Below are positions 1-8,583 of a stretch of 64,000 nt of DNA, in pieces. Positions within the stretch are counted from its first letter, which is position 1, and every line of letters starts with the position of its first letter. The position numbers and the translations under genes were made by a program. The stretch comes from Arcobacter aquimarinus (GTDB taxonomy: Bacteria; Campylobacterota; Campylobacteria; Campylobacterales; Arcobacteraceae), in NCBI RefSeq assembly GCF_013177635.1, contig NZ_CP030944.1, positions 2,294,001-2,358,000 on the forward strand, written 5' to 3'. A model generated the notes under the pieces. That model did not search any database, was not told the origin of the DNA, and worked only from the letters and a program-made list of their open reading frames with translations.

Positions 1-234
1 ATTTCGCCTTTATTAAGACAAAACATTCTTAAAGTTACCTAAAATGTTCTCCATTTTTTAAGTGATTTTTAATAATCAAGAAAATGTTATCTAATTTGAT
101 AATTATGTTATCAACAAAAAAGGATAACAAAATAGCCTAAAACAGGGAACAAATGAATAACATAACGGAAAACAAAAAGATTTTATATTTTTTAAAAGCT
201 TGATTTTAAGGGGATTTTGTTTAGAAATGAAAAA
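1..234. other. AT-rich edge region without a recognisable gene
   Basis: No convincing reading frame, RNA or terminator is seen. The stretch is very AT-rich and lies downstream of the minus-strand tRNA genes. It holds a cluster of related hexamers: GTTATC at 86-91 and 107-112, GATAA at 98-102 and GATAAC at 123-128, so alternating inverted copies. This could be a protein-binding array, but no known regulator or exact DnaA box (TTATCCACA or TTATTCACA) is matched. Confidence 0.4.
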
Positions 235-323
235 TGGCAGAGAGCAAGGGATTCGAACCCTCGGAGGCGTGAACCTCGCCGGTTTTCAAAACCGGTACAA
301 TCGACCAACTCTGTCAACTCTCT
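235..323 (-). tRNA. tRNA-Ser (anticodon UGA)
   Basis: Read on the minus strand the sequence folds as a class II tRNA with a long variable arm. The 7-bp acceptor stem pairs AGAGAGT with GCTCTCT, the discriminator is G and CCA is encoded (235-237 on the plus strand). The anticodon loop is TTTGAAA with anticodon TGA, and the T loop is TTCGAAT. It lies 9 bp downstream of tRNA-Leu and is probably co-transcribed from the promoter at 469-497. Ends were set from acceptor pairing. Confidence 0.95.
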
Positions 324-332
324 ACACATATA

Positions 333-419
333 TGGTGCGAATGGTGAGAATCGAACTCACACTCCGAAACCGGAACGGGATTTTAAGTCCCGCGCGTCTA
401 CCTATTCCGCCACACTCGC
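333..419 (-). tRNA. tRNA-Leu (anticodon UAA)
   Basis: The minus strand gives a class II tRNA of 87 nt. The acceptor pairs GCGAGTG with CATTCGC, the discriminator is A and CCA is encoded. The anticodon loop CTTAAAA carries TAA, flanked by a GC-rich anticodon stem (GCGGGA/TCCCGT). The D arm GGCGGAATAGGTAGACGC and the T loop TTCGATT are typical of leucine tRNA. It is the first gene of the two-tRNA unit. Confidence 0.95.
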
Positions 420-468
420 ACATTTTAAGTAAGTCAATTTTAAGTTGTTCTACTTAAATTGGACTGGA

Positions 469-497
469 ATTATAATAGGTTTTTTTTTATTTGTCAA
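469..497 (-). promoter_or_regulatory. Consensus sigma70 promoter of the tRNA-Leu/tRNA-Ser unit
   Basis: On the minus strand there is a perfect -35 TTGACA (492-497) and a perfect -10 TATAAT (469-474) with a 17-bp spacer. It lies 50 bp upstream of the tRNA-Leu 5' end. A full consensus match is unusual and fits a strongly expressed stable-RNA gene. Confidence 0.85.
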
Positions 498-568
498 GAG
501 ATTTTTAAATAAAATTTGAAATTTATAAAATTTTTTATATTTTAATAAAAATTGAACAGCAATAAATG

Positions 569-587
569 TATAATCTAAAGATATAAT
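569..587 (+). promoter_or_regulatory. Possible -10 elements for ilvD
   Basis: Two TATAAT hexamers occur upstream of ilvD, at 569-574 and 582-587. Neither has a good -35 at 16-18 bp: TTGAAC at 552-557 is spaced 11 bp and 24 bp from them. The promoter is therefore only suggested. Confidence 0.3.
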
Positions 588-611
588 TTATGCATAATTA
601 AAGGATTGAAA

Positions 612-2300
612 TTGAGAAGTGATGAAGTAAAAAAAGGGTTTGATAGAACTCCTCATAGGTCATTATTAAGAGCAACTGGTTTAAAAGATGAAGATTTTGA
701 TAAACCATTTATTGGAGTAGCTAATTCTTTTATTGAATTAATTCCTGGACATTTTTTCTTGGATAAGGTATCAGCTATTATAAAAGAAGAGATAAGAGCT
801 AATGGCTGTGTTCCATTTGAATTCAACACTATTGGAGTTGATGATGGTATCGCTATGGGACATGATGGTATGTTATTTTCATTACCGTCAAGAGAGTTAA
901 TTGCAAACTCTATTGAGACTGTGATGAATGCACATAAATTAGATGCAATGATTGCTATTCCTAATTGTGATAAAATAGTTCCAGGTATGATTATGGGAGC
1001 TTTAAGAGTAAATGTTCCAACAGTATTTGTATCAGGTGGTCCAATGGAAAAAGGTTACACAAAAGATGGAACTCCAATTGACTTAGCAACTGCTTTTGAA
1101 GCTGTTGGAAAGCATGAAGCTGGTGAAATGAGTGATGAAGAGTTAAAAGATATCGAATGTAATGCATGTCCAAGTGGAGGTTCATGTTCAGGTATGTTTA
1201 CAGCTAACTCTATGAATACACTTATGGAAGCAATGGGGATTGCATTACCAGGTAATGGTACAATCTTGGCTTTAACTCCTGAGAGAGAAGAGTTATATAG
1301 AAAAGCTGCTAGAAGAATTTGTGAAATTGCATTAGATGAAGCATCAAGAGAAAAATATAAATTAAAAAATATCTTAAATGAAAATGCGGTTAAAAATGCA
1401 TTTGCAGTTGATATGGCAATGGGTGGAAGTTCAAACACTGTATTACATATGTTAGCTATTGCTAAAGAAGCAGGTGTTAATTTTGAATTAAAAGACATTA
1501 ATGCTATTTCAAAAAAAGTTTCTCATATTGCTAAAATTTCTCCATCTTTATCTACTGTTCATATGGAAGATATCAACAAAGCTGGTGGTGTAAATGCTGT
1601 TATGAAAGAGATGTCAAAAAGAGGTGATGATATTTTAATGGAAAACCTTACAATCTCTGGAGAAACTACTTTAGAAAAAATCAAAGATGCTTACATCAAA
1701 GATACAAATATTATTCACACTATTGATAATCCATATTCAGCGGTGGGTGGATTAGCTATTTTATATGGAAACTTAGCTGAGCAAGGTGCTGTTATTAAAA
1801 CTGCTGGAATTACTGGTTCTAGAGTATTTACAGGGAAAGCTGTATGTTTTGATGGACAACCAGAAGCAATTAAAGGAATTGTATCAGGAAAAGTTCAAGC
1901 TGGTGATGTTGTAGTTATCAGATATGAAGGTCCAAAAGGAGGTCCTGGAATGCAAGAAATGTTAGCACCAACTTCTTTAATCATGGGAATGGGACTTGGA
2001 GATAAAGTAGCATTAATCACAGATGGAAGATTTAGTGGAGCTACAAGAGGAGCATCTATTGGTCACGTAAGTCCTGAAGCAGCTGAAGGTGGAATGATTG
2101 GATTACTAAAAGATGGTGATGAAATTCATATCGATGTTGACCAATATATCTTATCTGTAAACTTATCTGATGATGAAATAGCAAAAAGAAAAGCTGAATT
2201 TAAACCATTAAAAAAACCACTTAATTCTTCTTGGTTAGGTCAATATAGAGCACTTGTAACAAATGCAAGTAGTGGTGCTGTTTTAAAAACAGATTTATAA
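612..2300 (+). CDS. ilvD: Dihydroxy-acid dehydratase
   Basis: Dehydrates 2,3-dihydroxy acids to 2-keto acids in valine, isoleucine and pantothenate synthesis. The cytoplasmic protein has 562 residues, full length. Visible IlvD signatures are the [10 protein letters not shown] segment (Cys119) and the [17 protein letters not shown] segment (Cys192). The third cysteine of [2Fe-2S] members is Gly-His here (PGHFF), as in E. coli, so a [4Fe-4S] enzyme is expected. I chose TTG at 612 because AAGGA at 601-605 lies 6 nt upstream; the in-frame TTG at 606 directly abuts that site. Family members likewise begin at the MRSD segment. A strong hairpin terminator follows. Confidence 0.95.
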   Translation: MRSDEVKKGFDRTPHRSLLRATGLKDEDFDKPFIGVANSFIELIPGHFFLDKVSAIIKEEIRANGCVPFEFNTIGVDDGIAMGHDGMLFSLPSRELIANSIETVMNAHKLDAMIAIPNCDKIVPGMIMGALRVNVPTVFVSGGPMEKGYTKDGTPIDLATAFEAVGKHEAGEMSDEELKDIECNACPSGGSCSGMFTANSMNTLMEAMGIALPGNGTILALTPEREELYRKAARRICEIALDEASREKYKLKNILNENAVKNAFAVDMAMGGSSNTVLHMLAIAKEAGVNFELKDINAISKKVSHIAKISPSLSTVHMEDINKAGGVNAVMKEMSKRGDDILMENLTISGETTLEKIKDAYIKDTNIIHTIDNPYSAVGGLAILYGNLAEQGAVIKTAGITGSRVFTGKAVCFDGQPEAIKGIVSGKVQAGDVVVIRYEGPKGGPGMQEMLAPTSLIMGMGLGDKVALITDGRFSGATRGASIGHVSPEAAEGGMIGLLKDGDEIHIDVDQYILSVNLSDDEIAKRKAEFKPLKKPLNSSWLGQYRALVTNASSGAVLKTDL

Positions 2301-2305
2301 CGATT

Positions 2306-2329
2306 AAATAGGGAATTTTTCCCTATTTT
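2306..2329 (+). terminator. Intrinsic terminator after ilvD
   Basis: A perfect 10-bp stem (2306-2315 with 2319-2328), with arms AAATAGGGAA and TTCCCTATTT and a 3-nt loop, begins 6 bp after the ilvD stop. The right arm runs into a short T-rich tract. Confidence 0.85.
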
Positions 2330-2417
2330 AATTAACTTTTTATTAACTTTTTATTGGAAAATAGTTTACTCTTATACTTTACAATGTCAATATAATAAAT
2401 TCAAAAAGGATATAAAA

Positions 2418-3839
2418 GTGAAGAAAAAACTTTTACTAATTTCTACGCTGATTGCAACACAATTGTTTGCGAAAACTATAGATTTTGAAATGATGGATAA
2501 AAATCCAACAAGAATAGCTCCAAATACAACAAATGAAATTTTGTCTTTTAATAGCAGTATAAAAGATTCTGTACACTCTATTGTTAATATTTCTGCAAAA
2601 AGACATGTGGATACAGGCTTAGATACTTTACCTTTACAAATGTTTAATGACCCATTTTTCAAAAGATTTTTTGGTGATCAATTTGGAAATCAATTTAAAC
2701 AAAATAGAGTTCAAAGATCTTTAGGTTCAGGAGTAATCGTTTCAAAAGATGGTTATATAGTTACAAATAATCATGTTGTTGAAAATGCAGAAGAGATAAC
2801 TGTAACAATCGGTGATGATACAACAGAATATAACGCAAAACTTATAGGTCGAGATGCAGATAGTGATATTGCTGTAATAAAAATAGATTCTGATGTGAAA
2901 TTAACTCCTATCAAACTTGGTGATTCAAATAGCTTAATGGTGGGAGATGTTATTTTTGCTATTGGAAATCCATTTGGAGTGGGAAGTACTGTAACTCAAG
3001 GAATTATTTCAGCTTTAAATAAAAATAAAGTTGGAATAAATAGATATGAAAATTATATTCAAACTGATGCTTCAATAAATCCTGGAAATTCTGGTGGTGC
3101 ATTGGTTGATAGCCGTGGAGCTTTAATTGGAATTAACACAGCTATCATCTCAAAAAGTGGTGGTAATAATGGAATTGGATTTGCAATTCCTGTTGCAATG
3201 GTTAAAGATGTTGTTGAAAAACTTGTAGCAGATGGAAAAGTAACAAGAGGTTACTTAGGTGTTGCTATTGGAGAATTAGATAATGATTTAGCAAAAGTTT
3301 ATAAAAGAAAAGAAGGTGCTTTAGTTCTAGATATCTCAACTGAAACTCCTGCAGCTAAAGGTGGTTTAAAAAGAGGAGATTTAATCTATTCTATAAATGG
3401 TAAAGCTATAAAAGATAGAACTTCTTTACAAAATACGATTGCATCATTCCCACCTGATGAAAAAATTAAATTAGGTATTGAAAGAGATGGGAAAGATATA
3501 TCTTTAGATATAGTTTTAGGAGATAGATCAACTTTAGTTCAAATTCAATCTGATAACAATACTTTCCTTGGTGGTTTAAAACTAAGTGTTATTGACTCTC
3601 AATTACAAAAACAGTTTAGATTACCTGTTGATTCAGCTGGAATATTAATTTCAGATGTAGAACCAAAATCAAATGCTGAAAAAGTTGGTTTTCAAGCTGG
3701 AGATATTATAGTTCAAATTGAAGATGTAGAAATTAAGAATTTTACAAATATAGAAACAGCTTTAAAAAAGTATAATAAGAAATATAAAAGAGTTTATGTA
3801 AATAGATATGGTCAAACTATTCTATTTGTAATTCAATAA
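2418..3839 (+). CDS. degP: Periplasmic serine protease/chaperone DegP (HtrA family)
   Basis: An envelope quality-control protease. GTG start with AAAAGGA 7 nt upstream. Residues 1-18 form a signal peptide (KKKLLL, then a hydrophobic stretch ending LFA-K). The trypsin-like domain has the catalytic triad His119 (TNNHV), Asp150 (DSDIAV) and Ser225 (GNSGGAL). Two PDZ domains follow, around residues 265-360 and 375-470. The length of 473 fits DegP/DegQ proteins. The next gene is a response regulator 12 bp downstream with no terminator between, so protease and two-component genes are probably co-transcribed, as suits envelope-stress control. Confidence 0.95.
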   Translation: MKKKLLLISTLIATQLFAKTIDFEMMDKNPTRIAPNTTNEILSFNSSIKDSVHSIVNISAKRHVDTGLDTLPLQMFNDPFFKRFFGDQFGNQFKQNRVQRSLGSGVIVSKDGYIVTNNHVVENAEEITVTIGDDTTEYNAKLIGRDADSDIAVIKIDSDVKLTPIKLGDSNSLMVGDVIFAIGNPFGVGSTVTQGIISALNKNKVGINRYENYIQTDASINPGNSGGALVDSRGALIGINTAIISKSGGNNGIGFAIPVAMVKDVVEKLVADGKVTRGYLGVAIGELDNDLAKVYKRKEGALVLDISTETPAAKGGLKRGDLIYSINGKAIKDRTSLQNTIASFPPDEKIKLGIERDGKDISLDIVLGDRSTLVQIQSDNNTFLGGLKLSVIDSQLQKQFRLPVDSAGILISDVEPKSNAEKVGFQAGDIIVQIEDVEIKNFTNIETALKKYNKKYKRVYVNRYGQTILFVIQ

Positions 3840-3851
3840 AAAGGATTTCCC

Positions 3852-4529
3852 ATTATTAAAGTACTTATGATAGAAGATGATTTAGAATTAGCTCAAATCA
3901 TCACTGATTATCTAAAATCATTTGATATTGAAGTTATCAACACAGATAGTCCATACAATGGACTATCTATGCTTAATGTACATAAAGATTATCAACTAAT
4001 AATTTTGGATTTAACTCTTCCTGAAATTGATGGGTTAGAACTTATTCCAAAAATAAGAGAAAAATCTAATATTCCAATTATTATAAGTTCAGCACGAGAT
4101 GATATTTTGGACAAAGTTATGGGATTAGAAAGAGGAGCAGATGATTATCTTCCAAAACCATATAATCCAAGAGAACTTCAAGCAAGAATCAAAACTATAT
4201 TAAAACGTGTTGATTTACAAAATGAACCTAAAAAAACTGAACAAAATTCACTTTTTGAAGTAAGAGAAGATGATATGCAAATACTTTTCAAAGGTGTTGC
4301 TTTAACTCTTACATTAGCTGAATATGATATTTTAAAGCTACTAATTCAAAGAAATCATGGTGTTGTGGCAAGAGAAGATTTCATTTACGCAAGTGACAAT
4401 ATTGAAGATGAATCTTCACTTAAAAATATTGATGTAATTATTTCAAGAATTAGAACTAAATTATCAAAAATTGATGATAGTCAAACTTATATCAAATCAG
4501 TAAGAGGTATTGGATATCAGTTAGTATGA
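3852..4529 (+). CDS. OmpR-family response regulator (ArsR-like), probable ATT start
   Basis: A REC domain (about 1-120, phospho-acceptor Asp53 in IILDLTLPEIDG) is followed by a winged-helix DNA-binding domain (about 130-225, ending RGIGYQL). The first ATG (3867) would begin at MIEDD, losing the beta-1 strand KVLMIEDD that every REC domain needs, and it has no Shine-Dalgarno site. AAGGA (3841-3845) lies 6 nt before ATT 3852 and 9 nt before ATT 3855, in frame and giving (M)IKVLMIEDD. No ATG, GTG or TTG lies between the degP stop and 3867. I therefore place the start at ATT 3852 or 3855. The stop overlaps the kinase ATG. Confidence 0.8.
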   Translation: MIKVLMIEDDLELAQIITDYLKSFDIEVINTDSPYNGLSMLNVHKDYQLIILDLTLPEIDGLELIPKIREKSNIPIIISSARDDILDKVMGLERGADDYLPKPYNPRELQARIKTILKRVDLQNEPKKTEQNSLFEVREDDMQILFKGVALTLTLAEYDILKLLIQRNHGVVAREDFIYASDNIEDESSLKNIDVIISRIRTKLSKIDDSQTYIKSVRGIGYQLV

Positions 4530-5749
4530 TAAAAAATATCTCTATTTCCACTTTTGTAAATATCATATTTACGTTGGCTTTTATCTCTATTTTTATAACT
4601 TTTGCAATGTTTATCAATTATGATAAACAAAAACATGAACTTTCACTTCAAAATAGATATGAATTAATAGCAGAAAATTTTTTAAGTACATTTCAAAGTC
4701 ATCCAACTTTTGAAACCCTGCTTGCTTTATACAAAAAGTTTCAAGTTATACCTATTGAAGAGAGAGAAGAGAAACTTGAAATAATAAAAAATGCTCAAGA
4801 ATTAACAATAACACAAAATTTTTTAGGAACATACAGAGTTTATAAATATAATGATGTTTACTATATCTATGTACAACAATTTGGCTATAACGTTATGCTA
4901 AAAGACTCTACAAATCACAACTATAGTATGGCTTTTATTGTTATTGGATTTACCATATCTTTGTTTACTTTTTTATTTTTATATGAAATTTTAAAAAGAA
5001 AATTACATCCATTAAAAGTGCTAAATAAACAACTTATTGCATTTTCAAATGGAAATAAAGATATAAAGCTAAACTATACGAGTAACGATGAAATAGGAAC
5101 TATTGCTAAAAGTTTTAATGAAGCAATAAATATCATAAATAATCAATCAAAATCAAAAGATTTATTTATGCGAAATATGATGCATGAATTAAAAACTCCT
5201 ATTACAAAAGCTATGTTTATTGCTGAAACTTTAAATGATGATAACAAAAGAGAGACCTTACAAAGAGCCTTTAAAAGAATGGATGATATTATCAAAGAAT
5301 TAGCAACAGTTGAAAAATTAACTTCTAAAAACACTATGATTTTTAAAGAAGAGAGCTCTTTTTTCAAAATATATACAAAAACTTTAGATTTAATGATGGT
5401 AAATCCTGAAAATATTGCTGCTAAAATCAGAGATTTTAAATTTGAAGTTGATACTTATATGATGTCTATTGCTTTAAAAAATCTTATAGATAATGCTATA
5501 AAATTCTCACCAAATAAAAAAGCAATTATAAATGCTTCAAAAGAGAAAATAGAAATTAGCTCTTTAGGGGAGCCTTTAAGTCATGAACTTTCTTATTATA
5601 CAGAAGCCTTTTCACAAGAAGAAAAAAGAAGTGATGGTTTTGGATTAGGACTTTATATCGTAAAAACTGTTGTAAATTTACATGGATTTAAACTAGAATA
5701 TAAATACGAAGGTGGAAGAAATTACTTCATCATAAATATGATGAAGTAA
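4526..5749 (+). CDS. Sensor histidine kinase, ArsS-like
   Basis: Membrane kinase of 407 residues and partner of the upstream regulator (ATGA overlap). Two transmembrane helices (about 8-30 and 135-154) bracket a periplasmic sensor of roughly 105 residues. A HAMP linker follows, then the phospho-accepting His220 (MMHELKTPITKA) and a HATPase domain with an N box (NLIDNAIKFSP) and G box (DGFGLGLYIVK). The domain order and the DegP neighbourhood recall the ArsS-type kinases of Campylobacterota, which sense acid in Helicobacter. The ligand here is unknown and the ArsS label is by resemblance only. Confidence 0.85.
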   Translation: MIKNISISTFVNIIFTLAFISIFITFAMFINYDKQKHELSLQNRYELIAENFLSTFQSHPTFETLLALYKKFQVIPIEEREEKLEIIKNAQELTITQNFLGTYRVYKYNDVYYIYVQQFGYNVMLKDSTNHNYSMAFIVIGFTISLFTFLFLYEILKRKLHPLKVLNKQLIAFSNGNKDIKLNYTSNDEIGTIAKSFNEAINIINNQSKSKDLFMRNMMHELKTPITKAMFIAETLNDDNKRETLQRAFKRMDDIIKELATVEKLTSKNTMIFKEESSFFKIYTKTLDLMMVNPENIAAKIRDFKFEVDTYMMSIALKNLIDNAIKFSPNKKAIINASKEKIEISSLGEPLSHELSYYTEAFSQEEKRSDGFGLGLYIVKTVVNLHGFKLEYKYEGGRNYFIINMMK

Positions 5750-5763
5750 CTCTTCTTTAAAAT

Positions 5764-6186
5764 TTAAGACCTTACATCTTTCATAACTTCAAACCAATTT
5801 GTGTTGAAATTCTTTTTTATATATTTAGCCCTATGGGGCACGATACAGCCTGAACAATTTTGATGAATATAATCTTCACCTATGTATTGTGCTCCATCTC
5901 GTGAATTTATATTACAAACAGAATATAGAGTTTTTCCATCCGCTGTTTTTTCAAATCCTTCATCTTTAAATCTAAAATTTGGACAAGCACATAAATAACA
6001 ATTTAAATCTTCCATATCGTGGCATTTTTTATTATCTTTATAAAGTGGACAAAAATCTGGTTCATTTTTTACCATATTTTCAAATTTAAAATACTCAATA
6101 ATCTCATCTTTTGATTTATTTGTTAATTTTTTCATTACATTTGCGTGTAGTTCTCCTTGTTTTAAAAACCACTCTTCATAAGTCAT
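5764..6186 (-). CDS. Cysteine-rich small-domain protein linked to cobalamin synthesis
   Basis: A soluble 140-residue protein with eight cysteines: one in FCPLY, one in KKC, three in the NCYLCAC knot, one in SVC and two in NCSGC, plus nearby His residues. This pattern suggests a metal or Fe-S site. It has no signal peptide. Its start overlaps the stop of cbiB by 4 bp, so the two are translationally coupled and likely work in one process. Proteins of this type have no firmly assigned reaction that I know of. A role in corrinoid or cobalt handling is inference from the context only. Confidence 0.7.
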   Translation of the reverse strand: MTYEEWFLKQGELHANVMKKLTNKSKDEIIEYFKFENMVKNEPDFCPLYKDNKKCHDMEDLNCYLCACPNFRFKDEGFEKTADGKTLYSVCNINSRDGAQYIGEDYIHQNCSGCIVPHRAKYIKKNFNTNWFEVMKDVRS

Positions 6187-7073
6187 ACTAAAACTCCTAA
6201 AATTAATACAATAATTATAAATATATCCAAACGATTTCTAAGACTTAAAGCCTCTAAAACATCACTATTTTCTATATTTTCTTTTCCATCTCCAAAAAAA
6301 GGTTTATTTTTTATCTTTCCAAAATAAGAAGTTGGACCGCCTAGTTTAACATTTATAGCTAGTGCAAAAGCTGATATTGGATAACCTGCGTTTATACTTT
6401 CATGTTTTTTTCCATATCTTTTAAACTCTAAAAAAGCTTTTTTACTAAAAAATAGTAAAGCTATCAAAATAGCTGTGATTCTTGAAGGAATAAAATTTAC
6501 AACATCATCGAGTCTAGCAGAAAATTTACCAAACTTTTCATATTTTTCATTTCTATATCCAACCATTGAATCAAGAGTATTTATAGCTTTATAAATAAAT
6601 GCTCCAACTATTCCAAAACATAAAAGATAAAAAAGTGGAGCAACAACTCCATCACTTAGGTTTTCAGCATAAGTTTCAATTGCTGCTTTATTTATTTGAC
6701 TATCATTCAAGTCTGATGTATCACGACTAACTAACATAGAAATTTTTTGTTTTTTTTCTTGTAAATTTTCACTTGTTATAACCTCGTTTACACTATCATA
6801 AAGCATTTTAGAAGCTATTGTAAATGATGCTAAAAATCCTTGAACTAAAATATTATCAAACAAAGATAAAAAATATGAGATTATAAAAACTATAAATATA
6901 AGAGAAATTGTTAAAAGAAATCCTCTAAAAATAGAATCCTTATAAAACTTCTTTTGAAACCAAGAAATATAATTTCCCATCAAAATAATAGGATGTTTAA
7001 AAAACTTAAGTTCTTCATACTCTTTAAAAATCCTATCTAAAATATATGCTATCAAAGCTACTTCATAAAACAT
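6183..7073 (-). CDS. cbiB: Adenosylcobinamide-phosphate synthase CbiB/CobD
   Basis: An integral membrane enzyme that attaches the aminopropanol phosphate arm to adenosylcobyric acid. Recognisable segments are HPIILMGNYISWFQK near the start, the long NLSDGVVAPLFYLLCFG helix, NTLDSMVGYRNEKYE, and GKFSARLDDVVNFIPSR. Several membrane helices are present. I start at the ATG at 7073 (FYEVALIAYILDR), as family members do. The upstream ATG (7142) would add 23 non-homologous residues reaching into the promoter of the divergent gene. No cobalamin riboswitch is seen in the 91-bp divergent gap. Confidence 0.9.
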   Translation of the reverse strand: MFYEVALIAYILDRIFKEYEELKFFKHPIILMGNYISWFQKKFYKDSIFRGFLLTISLIFIVFIISYFLSLFDNILVQGFLASFTIASKMLYDSVNEVITSENLQEKKQKISMLVSRDTSDLNDSQINKAAIETYAENLSDGVVAPLFYLLCFGIVGAFIYKAINTLDSMVGYRNEKYEKFGKFSARLDDVVNFIPSRITAILIALLFFSKKAFLEFKRYGKKHESINAGYPISAFALAINVKLGGPTSYFGKIKNKPFFGDGKENIENSDVLEALSLRNRLDIFIIIVLILGVLV

Positions 7074-7164
7074 TGAACTTACAAATTTCCTATCTTTAAA
7101 TTTTTTATTAGTGATATAATAAATCAATTGAAATAGTATCATTACTTTATTAAAAGGAGTTCAA

Positions 7165-8583
7165 ATGAAAGTACTACTAACAGGCTCTACTGGATATATT
7201 GGAAGAAGATTAAAACAAATACTTTTAAATGATGAAAATATAGAATTAAAACTTCTTGTTCGAAATAAAAAAAGTGTAACTACTTTAGATAAAAACGTTA
7301 CTATCATACAAGGGGATACTTTTGATAAAGAGAGTTTGAAAGAAGCCCTAAAAGATGTAGAAGTGGCTTATTATTTGATTCACTCTTTAAGTAATGAAAA
7401 CTATAAAGACCTAGATAAAATCTCTGCTCAAAACTTTCTAGATGTTGCAAATGAGTGTGGAGTAAAAAGAATCATTTATCTTGGTGGGCTTGGAGTTAAA
7501 AATGAAAATACAAGTGAACATTTACTTTCTCGTATTGAAACGGGAGAAATTTTAAGCTCAAATAAAAATGTTCAAACTATTTGGTTTAGAGCTGGTGTGA
7601 TTATTGGTTCGGGAAGTGCTAGTTTTGAGATTATTAGAAACTTAACTGAAAAACTTCCTATTATGACAACTCCAAAATGGGTAAATACAAAAGCTCAACC
7701 AATAGCTGTAAGTGATGTTTTATCATATTTACACAATGGTTTGTATTTAAATGAAAAAGAAAATTTGATAGTTGATATTGGAAGTGAACAACTAAGTTAT
7801 AAAAATATGATGTTAAAAACTGCAAAAGTTTTGGGATTAAAAAGATATTTGATTACCTTGCCTTTTATGAGTATAAATCTCTCTTCTTATTGGCTAAATC
7901 TTTTTACGCCCGTTCCTTTTACCGTTGCAAAAGCTTTGATTGAAGGGCTTAAATCAGAAGTAATAATTCAAAATGACCACGCAAAAAAATATTTCCCAAA
8001 TATAACTCCAATCTCTTATGAAGAGGCTGTAAAAAATGCTATAAATGAGATAGAAGAAAACCAAGTAATAAGCAGATGGAATGACAAAGGAGATGGAGTT
8101 TGGGAGAAAAATGCTCAAAATGAAATCTCAAAAGCTGTATTTATAGATAGAAAAGAAGTAGATATTTCACATATAGATGCTTCAAAAGTCTATCAATCAT
8201 TTATTAGTATTGGTGGAGAAAATGGCTGGTTTGACTTTGATTTTTTATGGGAATTAAGAGGAATTATCGATAAATTAATCGGTGGAGTTGGACTTAAACG
8301 TGGAAGAAGAAGCCAATGTGATTTAAGAATTAGTGATTGTTTAGATTTTTGGAAAGTTGTGGATTTACAAAAAGATGAAAGACTTTTACTTTATGCTCAA
8401 ATGAAAGTTCCAGGGGAAGCTTGGCTTGAATTTAAAATCAAAGATAACAAACTAATCCAATCAGCCTACTTTTATCCAAAAGGAGTTTTGGGAAGATTAT
8501 ACTGGTATGCGTTGGTTCCCCTTCACTATTTTGTATTTAACAATATGATAAAAAGTATAATCAAAAAGGCAAAAGCTCTTTAG
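7165..8583 (+). CDS. NAD(P)-binding SDR-type protein with DUF2867 domain
   Basis: Residues 1-300 form an extended Rossmann domain with the dinucleotide motif GSTGYIGRRL near the start and the YLIHSLS segment, as in atypical SDR / NmrA-like proteins of the YbjT group. The C-terminal part (about 320-470) looks like DUF2867 (GGENGWFDFDFLWELRG, KVPGEAWLEFKI). The substrate is unknown. It is the only plus-strand gene inside the cobalamin region and its stop overlaps that of cobQ by 4 bp. AAAAGGAG gives a good ribosome-binding site. No link to B12 synthesis can be claimed. Confidence 0.8.
   Translation: MKVLLTGSTGYIGRRLKQILLNDENIELKLLVRNKKSVTTLDKNVTIIQGDTFDKESLKEALKDVEVAYYLIHSLSNENYKDLDKISAQNFLDVANECGVKRIIYLGGLGVKNENTSEHLLSRIETGEILSSNKNVQTIWFRAGVIIGSGSASFEIIRNLTEKLPIMTTPKWVNTKAQPIAVSDVLSYLHNGLYLNEKENLIVDIGSEQLSYKNMMLKTAKVLGLKRYLITLPFMSINLSSYWLNLFTPVPFTVAKALIEGLKSEVIIQNDHAKKYFPNITPISYEEAVKNAINEIEENQVISRWNDKGDGVWEKNAQNEISKAVFIDRKEVDISHIDASKVYQSFISIGGENGWFDFDFLWELRGIIDKLIGGVGLKRGRRSQCDLRISDCLDFWKVVDLQKDERLLLYAQMKVPGEAWLEFKIKDNKLIQSAYFYPKGVLGRLYWYALVPLHYFVFNNMIKSIIKKAKAL

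Noticed and set aside
1-234. Replication origin at the left edge
   Set aside because: No exact DnaA box, no dnaA or dnaN nearby; only TTATC-like hexamers in AT-rich DNA.
200-457. Open frames of 71-85 codons over the tRNA pair
   Set aside because: They lie across the two tRNA genes on the opposite strand and reflect their GC-rich sequence, not a protein.
991-1498. Antisense open frames inside ilvD
   Set aside because: Low-complexity shadow translations of a well-supported gene on the other strand, with no ribosome-binding site.
6183-7142. Longer cbiB with 23 extra N-terminal residues
   Set aside because: The upstream ATG lacks a ribosome-binding site, overlaps the divergent gene's control region, and relatives start at the internal Met.
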